DNA from: Pseudomonas alkylphenolica
GTDB taxonomy: Bacteria; Pseudomonadota; Gammaproteobacteria; Pseudomonadales; Pseudomonadaceae
Reading direction: 5' to 3'
Assembly (NCBI RefSeq): GCF_000746525.1
Contig: NZ_CP009048.1
Coordinates: forward strand, 3,031,501-3,095,500
Length of the DNA: 64,000 bases
Made by a program: the position numbers and the translations under genes. Numbering within the stretch: position 1 is the stretch's first letter; the number at the start of each line of letters is the position of its first letter. The notes under the pieces are model-generated. The model was not told the origin of the DNA. It saw only the letters and a program-made list of their open reading frames with translations, and searched no databases. Below, in pieces: positions 60,280 through 64,000 of this stretch.

Positions 60280-60350
60280 GTGGGAGCGGGCTTGCCCCGC
60301 GATTGCGAGCTGTCAGTGACATCGAATCGCGGGGCAAGCCCGCTCCCACA
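60280..60350. repeat. REP inverted pair (BIME)
   Basis: TGGGAGCGGGCTTGCC and its inverted copy lie between the tpx stop codon and the tpx terminator hairpin. Confidence 0.93.
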
Positions 60351-60362
60351 GGGGCAATCAGA

Positions 60363-60863
60363 TCACTTCAACACTGCCAGAGCAGCATCATAGTTCGGCT
60401 CGTCGGCGATTTCGCCAACCAGCTCGCTGTGCAGGACGTTGTCATTTTCGTCCAGTACCACCACGGCACGGGCGGTCAGGCCGGCCAGTGGGCCGTCGGC
60501 GATGGCAACGCCGTAGTTCTCGATGAACTCGCGGCCACGCAGGGTCGACAGGTTCTGGACGTTTTCCAGGCCTTCAGCGCCACAGAAGCGTGCTTGCGCG
60601 AACGGCAGGTCAGCAGAGATGCACAGCACTACGGTGTTGTTCAGCTCGTTGGCCTTCTTGTTGAAGGTACGCACCGAGGTAGCGCAGGTCGGGGTGTCGA
60701 CGCTTGGGAAGATGTTCAGCACTTTGCGCTTGCCGGCCAGGCTGGCCAGGGTCACGTCAGCCAGGCCTGCACCAACCAGGGAAAACGCTGGCGCTTTCGA
60801 GCCGACCTTCGGCAGTTCGCCGTTGACCTGAACAGGATTGCCTTTGAGAGTCACTTGAGCCAT
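60363..60863 (-). CDS. tpx: Thiol peroxidase Tpx
   Basis: A 166-residue atypical 2-Cys peroxiredoxin that reduces lipid and other hydroperoxides with thioredoxin. It starts [18 protein letters not shown]. The peroxidatic Cys is in [17 protein letters not shown] and the resolving Cys in [15 protein letters not shown]. Both are present and spaced as in Tpx. It has its own terminator; the ATG is preceded by AAAAGGACTC. Confidence 0.96.
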   Translation of the reverse strand: MAQVTLKGNPVQVNGELPKVGSKAPAFSLVGAGLADVTLASLAGKRKVLNIFPSVDTPTCATSVRTFNKKANELNNTVVLCISADLPFAQARFCGAEGLENVQNLSTLRGREFIENYGVAIADGPLAGLTARAVVVLDENDNVLHSELVGEIADEPNYDAALAVLK

Positions 60864-61029
60864 GAGCTGAGTCCTTTTGCGGGGTGAGTGGTAAAGGACC
60901 AGAGTTAATCATGAAAGTGCCCGGGCACCTATGGGGGAGCAACAAATTGTTGTATTGCCAGACAATTATTGTGGACAAAGCGGCCACCCGAAAGCAGACA
61001 ATCCTGCTTGCGAGTGACCCGTCAATCCA

Positions 61030-62307
61030 TCAGCTCAGCAGCGAGTAAACCAGCGCCGAGATCGCTACCAGGCCAACGGCCACGACGAAGACATTGGACA
61101 TCTGCCCGCTGTATTTACGCATGGCCGGAACCTTGCGGATGGCGTACATCGGCATCAGGAACAGAATCGCCGCGATCACCGGGCCGCCAAGGGTCTCGAT
61201 CATGCCGAGGATGCTCGGGTTGAGGGTGGCGACGATCCAGCAGATCACCAGCATGAAGGCTGCGGTCATGCGGTCCAGCGCCTTGGCGCCAGGGCGCTTG
61301 CCGGTCTTGACGATCAAGCCTTTGAGACCTTCGCTGGCACCGATGTAGTGGCCGAGGAACGACTTGGCAATGGCGATGAACGCAATCAGCGGCGCGGCAA
61401 ACGCGATGGTCGGGTTGCTGAAGTGGTTGGCCAGGTACGACAGGATCGACAGGTTCTGCGCCTTGGCTTCGGCCAGTTGTGCCGGGGTCAGGGTCAGCAC
61501 GCAGCTGAACACGAAGAACATCACCATCGCCACCATCAGCAGGTGGGCGCGGCGCAGAATCTGCCCGCTGCGCTCGTCGGCGTGCATGCCGTACTGGCGC
61601 TTCTGGTCAACGGCAAAGGCCGAGATGATCGGCGAATGGTTGAACGAGAACACCATGACCGGAATCGCCAGCCACAGGGTGTGCAGGAAGGCCGAACCCG
61701 ACGGTACTTCAGTGGCGGTGCTGAGGATACCGCCGCTCCAGTGCGGAATCAGGAACACCGCCAGGAACGCCAGGGCCACGATGAACGGATAGACCAGCAG
61801 GCTCATGACCTTGACCGTGGCCTGCTCGCCGCAGCGCACAATGGCCAGCAAGCCGAGAATCAGCACGAACGACAGCACGGCGCGCGGTGGCGGCTCGATG
61901 TGCAGTTGGTGTTCCATGAAGCTGCCGACCGTGTTGGTCAGGGCCACGCTGTAGATCAGCAGGATCGGGAAGATGGCGAAGAAGTACAGCAAGGTGATCA
62001 GGGCACCGGCCTGGATGCCGAAGTGCTCTTCGACCACGTCGGTGATGTCGGCGCCATCGCGCCCGGACAGTACAAAGCGGGTCAGCCCACGGTGGGCGTA
62101 GTACGTCATCGGGAACGCCAGCAACGCCAGGATCAGCAGAGGCCAGAAGCCACCTAACCCGGCATTGATCGGCAGGAACAGGGTTCCGGCGCCGATGGCC
62201 GTGCCAAACAGGCCCAGCATCCAGGTGGTGTCCTGACGGGACCAACTGCCGAGGGCGGCTGGGGTCGATTCGAAGCGTTGTTCAACGCTCGGGGCCTGCT
62301 CATTCAT
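61030..62307 (-). CDS. HAAAP-family serine/threonine permease (SdaC/TdcC-like)
   Basis: An inner-membrane amino-acid:proton symporter of 425 residues. After a soluble N-terminus (MNEQAPSVEQRFEST) come about 11 helices. These include WMLGLFGTAIGAGTLFLPINAGLGGFWPLLIL (the HAAAP entry signature GTAIGAGTLFLP), VMVFSFNHSPIISAFAVDQKRQYG and a C-terminal VFVVAVGLVAISALVYSLL. SdaC-type specificity for L-serine or threonine is inferred. It was taken from the ATG at 62307; an in-frame start 24 codons upstream is less likely. It is a single gene, flanked by REP elements upstream. Confidence 0.9.
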   Translation of the reverse strand: MNEQAPSVEQRFESTPAALGSWSRQDTTWMLGLFGTAIGAGTLFLPINAGLGGFWPLLILALLAFPMTYYAHRGLTRFVLSGRDGADITDVVEEHFGIQAGALITLLYFFAIFPILLIYSVALTNTVGSFMEHQLHIEPPPRAVLSFVLILGLLAIVRCGEQATVKVMSLLVYPFIVALAFLAVFLIPHWSGGILSTATEVPSGSAFLHTLWLAIPVMVFSFNHSPIISAFAVDQKRQYGMHADERSGQILRRAHLLMVAMVMFFVFSCVLTLTPAQLAEAKAQNLSILSYLANHFSNPTIAFAAPLIAFIAIAKSFLGHYIGASEGLKGLIVKTGKRPGAKALDRMTAAFMLVICWIVATLNPSILGMIETLGGPVIAAILFLMPMYAIRKVPAMRKYSGQMSNVFVVAVGLVAISALVYSLLS

Positions 62308-62462
62308 CCGGGTGCAACTCCACTCGCAAGACTGCAACAGGGCTGAGAGTGGCGAAACAGACGCATCACCGCCCCTCAACCATATAAAGAGGGGCGCGAT
62401 TGTGCGCCGATTGGTTGCACTTGAGAAGCCCTGTCCGACGGAGCGGTTGCACCTTTACCAAA

Positions 62463-62526
62463 GCATCGCGGGGCAAGCCCGCTCCCACAGGGTTAACACC
62501 AGTGGGAGCGGGCTTGCCCCGCGATC
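62463..62526. repeat. REP inverted pair (BIME)
   Basis: ATCGCGGGGCAAGCCCGC and its inverted copy lie just after the stop of the aromatic aminotransferase gene and upstream of the permease gene. Confidence 0.93.
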
Positions 62527-62534
62527 AGGTTTGC

Positions 62535-63728
62535 TTACTGAACCGCAGCAATCGCCTCAGCCACCTGCTGCAGGTTGTCCGGACGCAGCCCGGACATGCA
62601 CACCCGGCCGCTGTCGATCAGGTATACCCCGAACTCGTCACGCAGGCGACGCACCTGCGCGACGCTCAAACCGGTGTAACTGAACATCCCGCGCTGACTC
62701 AGGAAGAACGAGAAGTCCTGGCCCGGCAGCAGCACCGCCAGGGCATCGACCAGCCCCTGACGCATGTCGAGGATGCGCAGACGCATCTGCTCCACTTCAG
62801 CCGCCCACTGCGCATTGAGCAGCGCATCGCCCAGCACTGCGGCCACCAGCTGTGCACCGAAAGCCGGTGGGCTGGAGTAGTTGCGGCGCACCGTGGCCTT
62901 GAGCTGGCCGAGTACGCTTTGCGCGGTGTCGGCATCGTCACAGACCACCGACAGGCCCCCTACCCGCTCGCCATACAGCGAGAAGATCTTCGAGAACGAG
63001 TTGCTTACCAGGCACGGCACACCGGCGCGGGCCGCTTCGCGGATGGCATAGGCATCCTCGACCAGACCTTCGCCGAAGCCTTGATAGGCGATATCGAGGA
63101 ACGGGATCAGGTTGCGCGCCTTGACCACCTCGATTACCTGCTGCCATTGCGCCTGGCTCAGGTCGACACCGGTCGGGTTGTGGCAGCACGGATGCAGCAG
63201 CACAATGCTGTTGGCCGCCAGGCCCTGCAGGGTCGCGAGCATGCCGTCGAAGTCCAGGCCACGGGTGTCCTGGTTGAAGTACGGGTAGGTGTTGACCTTA
63301 AAGCCGGCACCTTCAAAGATCGCCCGGTGGTTGTCCCAGGTCGGATTGCTGACCCATACCTGCGATTCGGGGAAGTAACGCTTGAGGAAGTCGGCACCGA
63401 CTTTCAGCGCGCCAGAACCACCCACAGTCTGCACGGTGGCTACACGGCCGCCCTGCACCGCCGGATGATCGGCACCGAACAGCAACGCCTGGATTGCCTG
63501 GCGATAGCTGTTCAGACCTTCCATCGGCAAGTACAGCGAAGCTTCATGCGGCTGGCCGGCCATGCGCTTCTCGGCTTCGCCGACCGCGGCCAGTTGCGGC
63601 ACCACACCTGCGGCGTCGTAATACAGACCGATGCTCAGGTTGACCTTGTTGGCGCGCGGGTCGGCCTTGAAGGTTTCCATCAGGGAGAGAATCGGATCGC
63701 CGGCATAGGCATCGACATGTTTGAACAC
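62535..63728 (-). CDS. tyrB: Aromatic amino-acid/aspartate aminotransferase (TyrB/AspC family)
   Basis: The 397-residue enzyme transfers amino groups between aromatic amino acids or aspartate and 2-oxoglutarate. Typical class Ia motifs are [96 protein letters not shown], and the PLP lysine in [33 protein letters not shown] near the end carries the substrate-carboxylate Arg. The start [14 protein letters not shown] is standard. It is flanked by REP pairs on both sides. Confidence 0.94.
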   Translation of the reverse strand: MFKHVDAYAGDPILSLMETFKADPRANKVNLSIGLYYDAAGVVPQLAAVGEAEKRMAGQPHEASLYLPMEGLNSYRQAIQALLFGADHPAVQGGRVATVQTVGGSGALKVGADFLKRYFPESQVWVSNPTWDNHRAIFEGAGFKVNTYPYFNQDTRGLDFDGMLATLQGLAANSIVLLHPCCHNPTGVDLSQAQWQQVIEVVKARNLIPFLDIAYQGFGEGLVEDAYAIREAARAGVPCLVSNSFSKIFSLYGERVGGLSVVCDDADTAQSVLGQLKATVRRNYSSPPAFGAQLVAAVLGDALLNAQWAAEVEQMRLRILDMRQGLVDALAVLLPGQDFSFFLSQRGMFSYTGLSVAQVRRLRDEFGVYLIDSGRVCMSGLRPDNLQQVAEAIAAVQ

Positions 63729-63849
63729 AGCGTGCAGCTCCTTGGGTCTGGGCAGTTCGGACTAAATGCTGTGCTGAGGATACCTGTACCTGAGGTAGAG
63801 GAACATTACCGATGCTGCAACTGATTAGTGCATGGATGCACAGTCATGC

Positions 63850-63907
63850 CATCGCGGGGCAAGCCCGCTCCTACAGAGCCCTGTGGGAGCGGGCTTGCCC
63901 CGCGATG
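63850..63907. repeat. REP inverted pair (BIME)
   Basis: ATCGCGGGGCAAGCCCGC and its inverted copy lie between the tyrB start and the stop codon of the next minus-strand gene. Confidence 0.93.
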
Positions 63908-63912
63908 ACTTT

Positions 63913-64000
63913 TTACTGAGCCAACGCCTGCAACTGCTCCAGTTCCTGCACCGTCAACGTCACCCCCTGGCGCGCCGACAACTCGCGCTCACGATAACGC
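63913..64000 (-). CDS. 3' end of an unidentified gene
   Basis: The minus-strand frame entering the window reads RYRERELSARQGVTLTVQEL and continues to a TAA at 63913-63915, about 28 residues. Codon use looks real, but the fragment is too short to name. It is oriented like tyrB, with a REP pair in between. Confidence 0.5.
   Translation of the reverse strand, partial: RYRERELSARQGVTLTVQELEQLQALAQ

Noticed and set aside
1..64000. CRISPR arrays, tRNA or rRNA genes
   Set aside because: No regularly spaced direct repeats and no cloverleaf or rRNA signature was seen; the only repeated families are REP pairs.

Overview
The window is chromosomal DNA of a Pseudomonas, most like the P. putida/P. fluorescens groups. 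The evidence is high GC, many inverted pairs of the Pseudomonas REP element (core gcgggcttgccccgcgat), a MuxABC-OpmB type efflux operon, the aerobic cobalamin genes cobN/cobW/cbtBA/cobE/cobM, and Pseudomonas-typical small families (DUF1652, DUF1272, DUF6124-like).

Layout. (1) 0-1.9 kb: cobN (partial) and cobW on the minus strand behind a cobalamin riboswitch. (2) 2.1-11.4 kb, plus strand: a tightly overlapping operon for a 2-oxoglutarate/Fe dioxygenase, an SHMT-like PLP enzyme, a protein with two fused ATP-grasp domains, a TIM-barrel isomerase and an AzlC/AzlD exporter. It looks like a pathway for a modified amino acid or small peptide. The first gene is split by a group II intron (RT/maturase with HNH), and a 413-bp hairpin-rich stretch of unknown nature lies between exon 1 and the canonical intron. 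The operon sits between the two cobalamin-riboswitch units. (3) 11.4-14.1 kb: a second cobalamin riboswitch with cbtB, cbtA, cobE, cobM, then a DUF1272 gene.

(4) 14.2-38.0 kb: the most striking region. A giant MnxG-type multicopper oxidase (putative Mn(II) oxidase) heads an operon with a beta-propeller protein, two SCO1/SenC copper chaperones, a cytochrome c/periplasmic-binding-protein fusion and a SurA-like chaperone. Next to it, a 12-gene operon encodes a stand-alone receiver, a GspE ATPase, PilM/N/O/P-like assembly proteins, a secretin, three pseudopilins and, overlapping the last pseudopilin, CsgE, CsgF and CsgG. A third, divergent unit has a lytic transglycosylase on one side and gspG-gspF on the other. 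All three regulatory regions carry CCCC-N6/8-GGGG palindromes, and near-consensus sigma-54 promoters precede the oxidase, receiver and transglycosylase genes. I read this as one sigma-54-controlled system that builds a copper oxidase together with a dedicated envelope export apparatus.

(5) 38.0-39.5 kb: TPP riboswitch and two TenA paralogues, one with and one without the catalytic cysteine. (6) 39.7-46.2 kb: an accessory stretch with a paralogous family of beta-rich proteins, a DUF6124-type gene with a structured leader, a thioesterase, an IS3-like terminal-repeat palindrome and a tyrosine recombinase. (7) 46.3-64 kb: ordinary core genes: DUF1345 protein, aminotransferase, DUF1652 protein, MHYT-GGDEF-EAL protein, MuxABC-OpmB, Tpx, a serine/threonine-type permease, an aromatic aminotransferase and the 3' end of an unidentified gene.

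Functions are inferred from motifs read by eye; no database search was possible.
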